The position numbers were made by a program, and so were the translations under genes. Positions 40,790 to 52,100 of a stretch of DNA of 54,842 nucleotides are shown here, in pieces (position 1 is the stretch's first letter; every line of letters begins with the position of its first letter). The notes beneath the pieces were generated by a model. That model did no database searches. It saw nothing but the letters and a program-made list of their open reading frames with translations, and was not told the DNA's origin. Where the stretch lies: NCBI GenBank assembly GCA_964549495.1, contig CAZJWJ010000028.1, positions 1 through 54,842 on the forward strand. The letters run 5' to 3'. The stretch is from JACKBJ01 sp964549495 (GTDB taxonomy: Bacteria > Chloroflexota > Anaerolineae > Epilineales > Epilineaceae).

Positions 40790-42787
40790 CTACGGCGCTC
40801 GGCGCTGGCGCTGCCAGCCGATCATCAAGGACACCGAGACCAGGACCAGGAGCAGCAGGAGCTGCTGACGCTGGATGGGCGAGCCCGCGCCACCGCCTTG
40901 GGAGATGCTGGCTGGCTGGCGCGCGACGATTTCGCCTCGGCCGAAGCCACCGACGGCTTCGGCGGCCGCCAGCGTGCAAGGTCCTGCGTTGGGCTCGGTC
41001 AGGTCGACGACGCTGCCGTTTTCGCCGGAGGTGCCTTCGGCACCACCTACCTGGCCGCCGAGGATGTCCCCCGCGCCCGCCGGCGCTCCCGCCACATTGG
41101 CGGCATGCGACGAGCCAGGGGCCATCAAGCCGGAAAGCTTCACCCGTCCACCGGCGCCACCACCGCCGCCCTGCGGAAAGCCGCTGCCTGCGGGATCGCC
41201 TGCCCCGGCGCCTCCAGCGGCATTCAAGAGGGCCTCCGTCAGGTTCATGCATCCGTCCAGCCAGATGCCACCGCCCGACCCACCACCGCCTCCGGAGCGT
41301 GTCGGTGTCCCGAGCAGTCCGCCCGGAGCCCCGTTGGCCTCGATGCCGCCGGAGATGTCGATCACCTGCGCCATCAAGGTGACCGATCCGCCGCCGGCGC
41401 CGCCGGGTCCGCCGAAGACCTCGTCGCAGTAGTTGCCCGCCGATCCGCCGCCGGATCCCATCATGATGCCGGGCGGGTTCGGATCGCCGTAGGCCGGGCC
41501 GCCAGCGCTCGGCGGTGGGCCGTTGCCGAAGAGGCTCGAGCTGATGCCGCCCGTGCCACCATAGCCGCCGCCACCGCCCCCGTTGCCATGGACGCAGCTG
41601 CCGAATCCGCCGCCTTCGCCACCGCCCGGGCCGGAACCCGGCAGGCCGGCACTGGAGACCACCGGATTGGTCGCCCCACCGGCGAAGCCAGCCCCGTCGG
41701 CGTCGATCGTGCCCTCGATCGAGATCTCCTCGGCCATCACGATCAGGGGGACGCCCGGATCGACGCCTACCGTGATCCCGGCGGCGACGTGAAAGGTGCC
41801 GACGTTGGTAAAGCTGCCCGACAGCACATCGCCATCGGCCGGAATGAGGTCACCACCCCCCAGGTCCGATCCGATGAGCAAGGCCGAGGGAGCGGAGGGC
41901 GCGTCGGGCTGCTGAGACCGAGACCCGGCCGATGGCACGCCCGCTCCATCGCTCGGCGCGAGGCCGGGGGCCGACGCTTGTCCCGGGCCGACTTGCGTGA
42001 AGCGCAAGGCTGCGGGTGCCTCGCCACCCTGCGCGCGAAGCTGCGTCTCGCGATCGGCATCGACCAGGCCGGTCAGATCGAGGACCAGCCACAGCTCGAG
42101 TGCCAAGCTCGGGTCCGGCTCCACCACGTTCAGGCCGACGCTGCCATCGGGCAGGATCTCGAAGCTCGCGCCACGGCCCAGGGTGCCACTCGGCCCTTCC
42201 TGGAAGGCCACCGGCTTGGCCTCGACCGAGCGGGTCGCACCGTCTCGCTTCAGGGCCAGCGAGCCGTCGGGTTGGACCTCCACATCCATGTCCGCGTAGC
42301 GCAAGCGGAGGGAATCGACCGAGCGGCCGGCCTCGAGCACGAACCGTCGCCGCAATCGGTTCAGGTCGCCGTCGTAGCGCAGGTCGATGCCTTCGTAGAG
42401 CTCGTCGATCTCGACCCCGGAAAAGACGCGAGCCCCCATCAACGGGTCGCTCTGCCCATCGCCGAAGTAGACGTTCGCTTCGCGCACGACGTCGACTCCG
42501 TTCGCATCCGAGGTGGCCGATGCGCCAACGAATTCCAGTCCGATGGTCGTCGGCCTGTCGTCGTAGGTCTGCAGTCGGGCCGTGCCGTCTGCCTCGATGT
42601 CCAAGGTCATGGATGCCCCGATGACATGGAAAGCGACGTCAGAAGCTCGCTGGCCCAGATTCTCGACGAACCACAGCGCGTCCGTTCCGGCGGCTTGCAG
42701 GGAGCTGGCTGCGCTGGTTGCCAGGAAGCCGAGGCAGAGCAAGGCCGCGACCAGGTTCTGGGGGCGTCGGATGAGGTTTCGATACAT
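40790..42787 (-). CDS. Exported DUF7948-like protein with Gly-rich repeats and C-terminal anchor
   Basis: 665 residues from the ATG at 42787, which has AGGAG seven bases upstream. A signal peptide ends near SLQA-AG (about residue 32). The N-terminal domain (about 35-220) carries the ENLGQ-x-DVAFHV start and the YEGIDLRYDGDLNRLRRRF segment of the DUF7948/SBBP-associated family found on bacterial surface proteins. A long Gly-rich region (about 310-600) with GGGGGG clusters and several Cys follows, probably a repetitive beta-structure. It ends in a hydrophobic helix (LLLLLVLVSVSLMIGW) and a short Arg-rich tail, so it is held in the membrane rather than tagged by a YLP motif. It is convergent with the FG-GAP gene and divergent from the giant gene. 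Confidence 0.78.
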   Translation of the reverse strand: MYRNLIRRPQNLVAALLCLGFLATSAASSLQAAGTDALWFVENLGQRASDVAFHVIGASMTLDIEADGTARLQTYDDRPTTIGLEFVGASATSDANGVDVVREANVYFGDGQSDPLMGARVFSGVEIDELYEGIDLRYDGDLNRLRRRFVLEAGRSVDSLRLRYADMDVEVQPDGSLALKRDGATRSVEAKPVAFQEGPSGTLGRGASFEILPDGSVGLNVVEPDPSLALELWLVLDLTGLVDADRETQLRAQGGEAPAALRFTQVGPGQASAPGLAPSDGAGVPSAGSRSQQPDAPSAPSALLIGSDLGGGDLIPADGDVLSGSFTNVGTFHVAAGITVGVDPGVPLIVMAEEISIEGTIDADGAGFAGGATNPVVSSAGLPGSGPGGGEGGGFGSCVHGNGGGGGGYGGTGGISSSLFGNGPPPSAGGPAYGDPNPPGIMMGSGGGSAGNYCDEVFGGPGGAGGGSVTLMAQVIDISGGIEANGAPGGLLGTPTRSGGGGGSGGGIWLDGCMNLTEALLNAAGGAGAGDPAGSGFPQGGGGGAGGRVKLSGLMAPGSSHAANVAGAPAGAGDILGGQVGGAEGTSGENGSVVDLTEPNAGPCTLAAAEAVGGFGRGEIVARQPASISQGGGAGSPIQRQQLLLLLVLVSVSLMIGWQRQRRAP

Positions 42788-43111
42788 GGTCGACTCCTGA
42801 GTTGGCAAGCCCGATGGATCGGAGTGTTGCCGCGATGGCGTAGAGAATCCGATAGAGTGCGAAGAAGGCGCGGCGGCGTTTCCCTACCGCTTCATAACGC
42901 AGCCGCAGGGATCAGAGATACGGCTGCGGGTCGATGGAGACCAAGGCCGGCATTCTGTCCGATCGTTGTCCGATGGCCATCGTCTCGCCAGCGCCATCTG
43001 CCTAGGCTGGTAGGGACCGTCCCGACCGACGGTCCGGCGAGGCCGACCCCGGTGTCGACTCGCTGTCCGGGCCAACGGACCGCCGCGGTCCCGACTCACG
43101 AGGAGCTAGCC
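42788..43111. other. Divergent intergenic region upstream of the giant gene
   Basis: This 324-base gap separates two divergent surface-protein genes. Two hairpins are visible: an eight-pair stem CGCAGCCG/CGGCTGCG (42898-42905 with 42921-42928) and another eight-pair stem GGACCGTC/GACGGTCC (43014-43021 with 43028-43035), the latter in the likely leader of the giant gene. I see no promoter on either strand with both boxes at normal spacing. TAGAGT- and TATCGG-like boxes near 42850 are weak candidates. Confidence 0.45.
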
Positions 43112-46100
43112 ATGTTCTTTCCATCCCACCGTCGACCCTCCGCTTTCCGCCGCTGCTCGGGCTCCGGTCCGTGGCTGCGGTCCTTGGCCCTGTTGGTGCT
43201 GGCCCTCGGCTTGTGGCTCGGGGGATCGAGCGCGGCCGCTGGTCAGTCCGACCAGGCCCGCTCCGCCCTGCAGGCGGCCTGGGATCGGGCCGATGATTTT
43301 GGCGCCTATGCCTTCCGCAGCCAGCTGCGCGAGACGGATCGTCCGCTGCCCCTGCTCGTCAACGCCGGCCGGCGTAGCATCACGCGCCAGCTCGAGGTCG
43401 AGGGTCAGCTCGACCGCGACGCGGAGCGGATGGATTTGCGCTTGGCCTTCGGCCCCGGCGGATCGGGCGGCAAGATCGAGCTCCAGGTCGACGACGGGCA
43501 GGCGCTCGGGCGCCGGTCCGGACAGTCGGAATGGACGGAGGTGGATGGCATCGACACCGATCTCTTTGCGCCCCAGGGCGATCCGCTGGCCTTCCTCGGC
43601 TCCGCGGTGGATGTGCAGCGCGCCGAGGACAGCGCCGACCCGGTGACCGCTTCGGCCCTCGGCCTCGCGCCCGAAAGCCTGACGCGCTACCGCTTCCGAG
43701 TCGATGGTGAGCGCTTCGCGGCGGGCCTGCGCGAATCCCTGATGGAGGAGCTTCGTCGCGATCGTGCCCTGCCGCCCGGCATGAGTCTGGATCTGGCCCG
43801 AAGCCTGGTCGACATGACTGGCGATGGAGAGGTCTGGATTGGCCCGGATGGCTACCCCCTGTGGCAGCGCATCCACCTCGAGCTGCCGGCCGAGCCCGGC
43901 GCGACCCAGTCCACCGTGGTCGACCTGACGACCAGCTTCGAGGGCTGGCCGGCGGTCGACCGGTCCGGGCAACCCTGGTGGCAGCGCTTCGGCGACTGGC
44001 TGCGCGGCCGTGGCGGCGAGTCGGCCCTGCCGGTCCTCGATCGCCTGGCTTCCCTCCTCGATCCGAGCGGTCCGATGAGCGCGTCGCTGCTGATGCTTTC
44101 CGCGATGGCCCTGACCGGAGCCTTGCTGCTGCGCTTCCGCCGCTCGCCCGGTGCCTACTCCGCGGTCGCCACGGCCGTGGTCCTGTCGATGGTCATTGGC
44201 CCGATCTTCACCGCGCGCGAGGTCGAGGCGGCCACCGAGCGCCTGCAGGCGCGTCTCGGAGACGCTCCGGCGCCCGATCGGCTCGTCGGTGGCGGTCAGG
44301 ACGCCGACCCCATGGCTTTCCTCCAGCGCGATCGGCCCTTCGATCCGAGCCGCGATCCGATCGCCGCGCTCGGCGAGGTGGATGCCAAGACCCGAGAATT
44401 GATCCGTCAGCTCGGGGACCGGACCGCGCTGCGCGCGAGCGCGCAGGGCGGCTGCGACACGACGGCCGCGGGGCTGGACTGTGACGGGGACGGGCTGGAC
44501 AACGAGGTCGAACTGGCCGGCCTGGGCACCGACCCGGGCCATGCCGACACCGACGGTGACGGCATCAGCGACGGGGCGGAGACCGCCGGCTTCGAGAGCG
44601 GCGGGCGGCGCTGGTACCTCGATCCGCGAAATCGGGACAGCAATGGCGACGGCCGGCCCGACGGCGTCGAATGCCTCGACCTGGTCGATGTGGACGCCGA
44701 CGGCGCGCTCTTCGCGCCGGCCGGCCAGACCTGCGCCGGCAGCGACGGCGACATCGCCCCGGACGTCTTCGACTTCGACGACGACGGCGACGGCGTGCCC
44801 GACGCGGTCGACGGCGCGCCGACCTACCTCGGCGCGGTCTCGACCCAGGCCCAGGACAGCCTGCAGCTCGAGTTCGGCGGCTACAGCCTGGGCGAGCCCC
44901 TGGTGGCCGAGCTGCAGATCCGGCCCGAGAACCCGGACCACCTCTGGCTGAGCGGCAACGTCTTCGACTGGCCCGGCGGGGACGAGAACGGCCAGGTTCG
45001 CCGCATCACCGACACCACCTTTGCCGACTTCGACATGGATGCCGCCGCCGACCCGCAGTCCTCGGACGGCGACCTGACGACCACCGCACTCTTGCAGATC
45101 CGGATCCCCGACCCATCGCTCAACGGCGATCAGCCCTCCGGGGGGCTGCCGATCCAGCCCGGCTTCGGCGGCGACGTCGCCAGCGCCGATCTGGCGGACT
45201 GGCTCGACGAGGATGCGCTGGCCGACTACGACGTGACGGTGGTCGAGGATTCGGACGGTACGCTCCTGGCCTACGTGCCGCTGGTGGACATCCAGGATCC
45301 GGTGGGTGACGCGCCGGTGGCCTGGGGTGCCCAGATGCCCTACTGGCCGGCCGCGGCCGCCTGGGGCGACAGCCACGAGGCCAAGCTGATCTGGATGGTC
45401 AGCGGCCTGAGCGACCGCTGCGACCTGAACAGCGCGCCGGCAGACGTCGATGTCGACGATTACTGCGCCGACCACGGCAACTGGATCACCGACAAGACGG
45501 TCATCACGACCTACGAGGCTCCCTTCCTGCTGACGGGCATGAGCCTGCGCGAGGACCTGGGCGTCCAGTCCAACCTGGTCGTGCAGGTGGATGCCGAGAA
45601 TCCCGCCGCCGGATACGAAGCCTCGCTCTGGCAGCTGACCCGCGGTCTGGAGGCCAGCTGGCTCAGCGGACGCATGCAAGACTTCAACGGAGACTCGGTG
45701 CCCGACCGACGCTTCGACGCGGGCGATGTCGCGAGCTTCGACGAGGGCGGAGGGATCCCGGACGGTGACGTGCGCCGTTGGGGGATTCCCAAGGACGCGC
45801 TGCAGGTGCTGAGCCTGGTCCACCCCGACCGGGTCCAGAGCCTGAGCGACCTCAATGAGAACCGGATCCCCACCATGCTCGAGGTCTTCTTCGGCGACGA
45901 CGTCTCCTCGCGTCCGGTGACCATGCTGATCGCCCGCGAGGAGGAGGCGCGCACGACCCTGCTCGAGAACGCCGCCACCACCAACGTCTCGGGCAATTTG
46001 GTGAGCGTCGACCTGGCCGGCGTGGACGCGGCGACCGTGGCCACGATGCGCTGGGCTTCCTACGAGAACGACGGTCTGGGCTGGACCGCGGTGGCGTTGG

Positions 46101-49100
46101 CCGACGCGCTTGCCCAGCTGGACGCCGATCTCGATGCCGCGCTGGATGCGGCCGAGGTCGAGGCGGCGCTCGGAGCGATAGACAGCGGCTACGAGGGCGT
46201 GGTGCTGGCAGGACTGCGCTCGATGGCCCAGTCGCTCTACGCCGGCCGGCACAGCGGCCAGAGCGCCCTGGTCGAGCAGGCCGGCCAGGCGGCCGCGGCG
46301 GACTCGATCATCGATCATGCCAGCCTCGGCCTGGACGCGAGCGCGGCCAATGATCCGACCGAGATCCTGGTCGGCTCCGTCAGCGGCATCCTGGCCATGC
46401 TGTCCACCGTGCTGGGCGAGCAGCAGGAGATCACCATCGACGGCGCGGCCATCGCCAGCGTCCACGCCACCGATCTCTCCGATCCCATCGAGATCGCGGC
46501 CGCGTTGGGCTACGAGTTCTCGCCCGAGCTGGCCGACGGCCTGATCGCTCGAGCCCTCAGTGCCTCCAGCGGCGCTCTCAAGCCCTTGGCTAAGATGGGA
46601 CTCCGGGCCCTGGCGGAGCTGGCCTTCGACTTCAAAGTGGCCTCCAACCCGCTCTGGAACCCCAACTTGGTCTTCGCCGGCTATTTCGTCAATGCCGGCG
46701 CGGTCGGCATGGTGATGAGCGCCTACCTGCTGGCCGAATCCGATCTCGTCCCGCAGGCGGTCTTCGACTACGTCGTGCTCTCGGTGACCGCCATCAAGGC
46801 CCTCTACTCGGCCGTCGAGTACGCGGTGGCCCTGGATGCCTTCAACACCTTGCAGTCGGCGGCCCAGAGCGGCGGCCTCTCGGGTGCCGGGGCGGCTGCG
46901 CAGGCCCAGGCGGCCACGCAGGCCACCAAGTTCTCCGCGGCGGTCGGCCTGGCCCTGAAGGTGACCATCACCGTCGCGCTCTTCGCCTACGCGCTGACCA
47001 GCCAGAACATCGGACCCAACTCCCTGGCCTTCGACGCGCTCCTGGCGCAGTCGATCAGCTCGATCGTGATCGCGGTGGTCTTCGCGATCCTCTCCGTGAT
47101 CCCCTTCGGGGCCTTTCTGGTGGCCGTGATCGCGGCCATCGACGCGGTCGTGGCCCTGATCTGCAAGGCCATCGGCGTCAAGGAGGGCTCGGCGGTCGAC
47201 ACCTGGGTCTGCGGCGGCATCACCGGTGCGCTGACGACGGCCTGGGCCTACACCATCTCGGATCAATGGGTGGTGGTCGACATGGAGGACAAGAAGCGAC
47301 TGGCCATCGAGATGGAGCAGCCGGTGCCCCTGCAGAACACCAGCACCACCGGCTTCGCGGTGGGCAACGGGCTGCAGGTGACCACCCACATCACCAACTC
47401 CGTCAAGCTGGCCGATACCACCGGTCTGGGCAGCGAGCTCGATTCCTTCCTGGCCGATCGGGGCCGGCGCGAGCTGCTCGAGAAGGCCGCCTTCAACTAC
47501 ACGCTGCAGACCACCGAGACCAACCAGCACGGCGACCTGGATGCCGGCGACACGGTCTGGATGGACGACCCGGCCGGCTCGAGCCGCCTGGTCCACGAGG
47601 CGCAGGCCCAGGGCGTGATCACCTACACCGCGGCCGGCCTGAATGTCGAGCACGACTTCTACCTCTCCGAGGGCATGTACCTGCCGGCCCTCTCCTGCTG
47701 GGGCTTCCTGGTGCAGGGCTGCTACCGCAAGGACATCCAGACCACCGAGCACATGCCGATGGGCCAGGACTTCGTCTTCGACGTGGTGCCGGCCAGCTTC
47801 GACGAGTTCGTCGCCATCGCCCCGGTCGAGTCGGAGGGCGCGGCCTATCGACTGGCCTGGGACGAGGCCTTCCCCACCCAGGCCGACGCCGATGGCGACG
47901 GCCTGCGCAGCCAGGCCGTCGGGGGCCCCGACCCGGACGACGGACAGTGGGACAGCGACGGCGACGGCCTGAGCGACTTCTGGGAGATGGAGCACGGCAC
48001 CGATCCCCTTGCCTCCGACGGCGACGGGGACGGCCTGGGCGACTACTGGGAGATGGTCTACGGCTCCGACCCGCTGCTCATCGATGGTGACCGCGATGGC
48101 CTGGTGGATGGCGACGAGGTCTTCCACAGCAATGCCGCGCCCTACGGCCCGGACGACTCCATCTGGACCGGCGGCTGGGAGACGGCCTACGACTACGCTG
48201 TCGACGGAAGCCCGCTGGTCACCGGCGTCACCAGCGATCCGGTGCTGCCGGACACCGATTTCGATAGCATCCTCGACAAGCGCGAGTCGGTCTACCGCTA
48301 CCACCCTCGGGTGCCCAGCGTGCTGAACATCATGAGCCTGGATGCCGAGATCGACGAGGTGGTGGCGCCGGGCGACGATATCCACTACCGGGCCCAGGTG
48401 GCCAACGAGCTCGACCTGGTCTACCTGCGCGGTCTCCTGCAAGCCGAGTTCCCGGTCGATCAGCTGCAGAGCACTCGCGTCATCGATCTCCTGGCGCCCC
48501 AAGAGGCCATCACCCTGACCGGATCGGTGGCCACCGAAGTCTCGATCTCGGCCACCGAGTCGACCAGCATGACCCTGCGCGCCGGCAGCGTGGCCGATGC
48601 TGGCGAGGGGCAGCTCTTCCAGCTGCGATTCAGCGAGCACGCGGGCACGACGATGGCCGACAGCTCGGTGCACGGCAACGATGCCAGCTGCACCAGCTGC
48701 CCGGCGCTCAACGGCAGCTATGCGAGCTTCCCGGCATCCGCCAACGCCGTGGCCCAGATCGACTTCGATGCCAACAGCCCGCTCTCCAACCCGGACGCCT
48801 TCAGCGCCGGCGGACTCGTCCGCCCGCATGCCGACGGCTCCTCGCTGAACCGGATCCTCTACCATCCCGGCCGCTTCGCGATGGGCGTCGAGACGGTCGG
48901 CGGCACGCAGAGCGCTCCCTTCGTGCGCGTCATCGCCGACGACTCCTCGGTGATCGAGCTGCAGAGCGCCGCGACGGACCTGGCCGACGATGCCTGGGCA
49001 CATGTCTTCTTCACCTTCGAACAGGATCGGCTGGCCGGCAGCTACACGATCAAGCTCTACGCCAACGGTCTCCTGGTCGCCAGCGACTCGGGCAGCGGGC

Positions 49101-52100
49101 GCATCGCCCAGGACTCGAGCACCTCGAACATGCGGGTCTGCGACAATACGTGCGCGAGCGACGTGGACGACATCGAGTTCTGGCCACGCGCGCTGAGCGC
49201 CGGCGAGATCCGCGATCGCTTCGGCCGGCCCATGCTGCACGTGGACTTCGGTCGCCTGGCGGACCAGTCCAGCCTGAGCAACAGCGTGAGTTGCAACAGC
49301 GACTTCATCGATGGCGACGAAGGTCCGGTCAGCTGCCCCGATCTGGGCGGCACGCAGGCCAGCTTCGCCCAGCAGCAGTACGTGACCGTCAGCGGTTCGG
49401 CCACCGATCTGCCGTCCAGCGGCTTCACTTTCTCGACCTGGATCCAGCCCGTGCCGCGCGACCATCCCTTCGACAGTCGCGCCGCAGGGCTGATCGACGA
49501 CTACTTCGGGAGCCGGGACGCGACGGATTGGCAGGGGGTCTTCGGGCGAGCGCAGCTCGAGCTCCAGAACCTGTCCCTGGTCATGCACGTCTACCCTTCG
49601 CTCCACGTCAGCGATGACGGTCGACTGCGTCTGCAGTTCGGTCGCTACAACGTCTCCAACGAAACGAACAAGATCTGCCGCGCAACCACCCCGGCCGGCG
49701 TCGTCGACATCGGCACCTGGCAGCACGTCACGGTCAGCTACGATGGGCAGATCGTCTTCTACGTGGACGGCGAGCGCGTGCACACCTCGCCCACCTGCTC
49801 GAACTTGCAGATGCCGAACGTTGGCAACTTCAGCATCGGCCGGCCCAACGACTTCGCCCAGATCTACTTCGAGAAGGTGCGCTTCAACGAGTTCTACGAG
49901 GACAACAACGGCGAGGATCCCAAGCCGCGGATCAACATCGACGGCGACAACACGATCGACAACGTATGGGCCGATCCGGGCAGCTTCTCGGCCAGCAACT
50001 CGGCCGGATACGCGTCGCCCAAGACCCGCACCATCGACGTGGCACGCCAGCTCCTCAGCCCGAGCAGCGTCGGGCGGGATGATCATTACTTCCGCCTCTG
50101 GGACCAGGACAAGGGCGACCCGCTGGCCTACAACCCGAACGAGAACTCGAGCGGTATCCGCGACGACAACATCCTGCGTGTCGATGGCATCGACAGCCAG
50201 CGTCGCCTGGGCCAGCATGACACCAACTTCAACGCTTCGGGCGGCGATGGAGACTCGCATCGCGGCCGGCTCTACTGGAGCCTGTCCAACGAGTACTTCC
50301 AGGGCTCGCTCGAAGACTTCCGGATGTACGGCTACAGCCTGGACGACCAGGCGGCCTACGACCTCTACCGCTCCACGCGCAGCGCCCTGGACCTGAGCTT
50401 CGACGAGCCGCCGGGCATGCAGGCCTTCGAGGACGGCAACCAGAGCGGTCTGGTGGCCACCTGCCCCAACGAGCCGCGCTGCCCGGACAGCGGCATCCCG
50501 GGCCGGCACAACCAGGTGGCCCGCTTCGACGGCGCCACGGTCGATGCAGACAACGACGACAGCCTGCCGGATCGCTTGACGATCTCGGCCCAAGCCCAGG
50601 ATCTGGGCCTGGTCGGCTACTCCGGGCTGAGCCTGCCCAGCTTTACCGCCATGGGCTGGTTCCGATCCGACGATATCAGCGGCTCGCGCATGGTCCTGGG
50701 CACGGTCCAAGGGGCGGACGATGCCCTGGAGATGAACCTGCTGGACGGCCGGCCTCAGATCTCGCTCCTGGGCCGCACCCTGACCGCGCCGAGCGGCTCG
50801 GCCATCGCCGCCGGCAGCTGGCAACACGTGGCCTGGTCCGTGAAGGGACGCGGGATCAACCTTCGCTTCGCCAACTGCACGCGAAGCCCTTCCGGCTTCG
50901 ACACCTCCTTGGCGGTCCGCCTGGTCTGGGACTTCAGGCTCTTCCTGGACGGACAAGAGGTGGCGACCCAGCGCTACTGTCCCAAGCTCGAGAACGTCGA
51001 GGCAGCGGTGATCGGACTGACCGACAGCCTGGTGCGCATGGGCCACGGCATGCGCGGCAACGACCACTTCGACGGCCAGCTGGATGATTGGATCCTCATG
51101 CGGCGCAGCCTCAGCGCGGTGGACATCCAGTCGTGGATGGAGCGCGCGCCGCGGTTGAACCTACACCTCGACGAGGATCTGAACGACGGCAGCTTCGTCG
51201 ACGATACCCCCTGGGCTAACCACGCCACCTGCGCCAGCTGCCCGGAAGCCGGCAGCAAGGGGCAGATGCGCGAGGCGCCGGTCTTCGACGGCGTCGACGA
51301 CGAGATCGTGGTCCCCTATCACGAGGCATACGACCTGGATACCTACACGGTGGCCTTCTGGGTTCGACCGCGGGATGGCCGCAGCACCCGCCAGCCGCTG
51401 ATCGCCAAGCGCGGCGCGGACGGCAGCTCGAACGAGCACTTCGCCATCGCGCTGCGGCCCAACCTGGGATTGCGCTTCGTGATGGACAACGGTGCCTGCA
51501 GCCAGACCAGCGCCTTGCTCACCGACGGCCAGCTCATCCCCTTGCAGTGGAACCACGTCGTGGCCACCTACGACGGCAGCCTGATGCGGGTCTACATCAA
51601 CGGCAGCCAGGATCCGGTGACCCGCGCCCAGGGATCCGGCTGCACGGCCGAAGAGGACATTCGGATCGGTGGCCCGGGGGATGGAACGCTGAAGCTCTTC
51701 CAGGGCGAGATGGACGAGATCAGCCTGCACGGAGGCGCCCTGCGCGCCGACGAGGTGCGCGAACTCTACGACTACCAGGTAGCTTGGTACGATACGAGCG
51801 TGCAGCAGCTGGTGACCATCGACGCCGAGCCGCCGAGCGTGGCCTTCGCGCCGGCCGGCCCGCTGTCGCTGCGCAAGACCTTCCACATCCTGGCCATCGA
51901 GGCCAGCGACGCCGATTCCGGCGTGGCCGGCGTCTCGGTCGAGATCCAGGGGCCGAGTGGCAGCACGACGGTCCCCGCCCTCGCCGATCGAGCGGCCTGG
52001 GTGACGGTCTTCGACCCGGCGGAGGCCGGCAGCTACACGCTCACCGCCGTCGCCACCGACGAGGTCGGCCATCTGAGCGATACCGCGACCCTACAGATCG

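Noticed and set aside
40700..43111. Upstream in-frame extension of the giant gene by about 800 codons
   Set aside because: It lies antisense to the well-supported gene at 40790-42787 and across a terminator, has no domain-like sequence, and the ATG at 43112 has a good ribosome-binding site and signal sequence.
43106..51067. Very long minus-strand open frame (about 2650 codons) opposite the giant gene
   Set aside because: Its translation is low-complexity and matches no fold. High GC and codon bias on the plus strand create such mirror frames; the plus frame has clear LamG and TSP3 domains.
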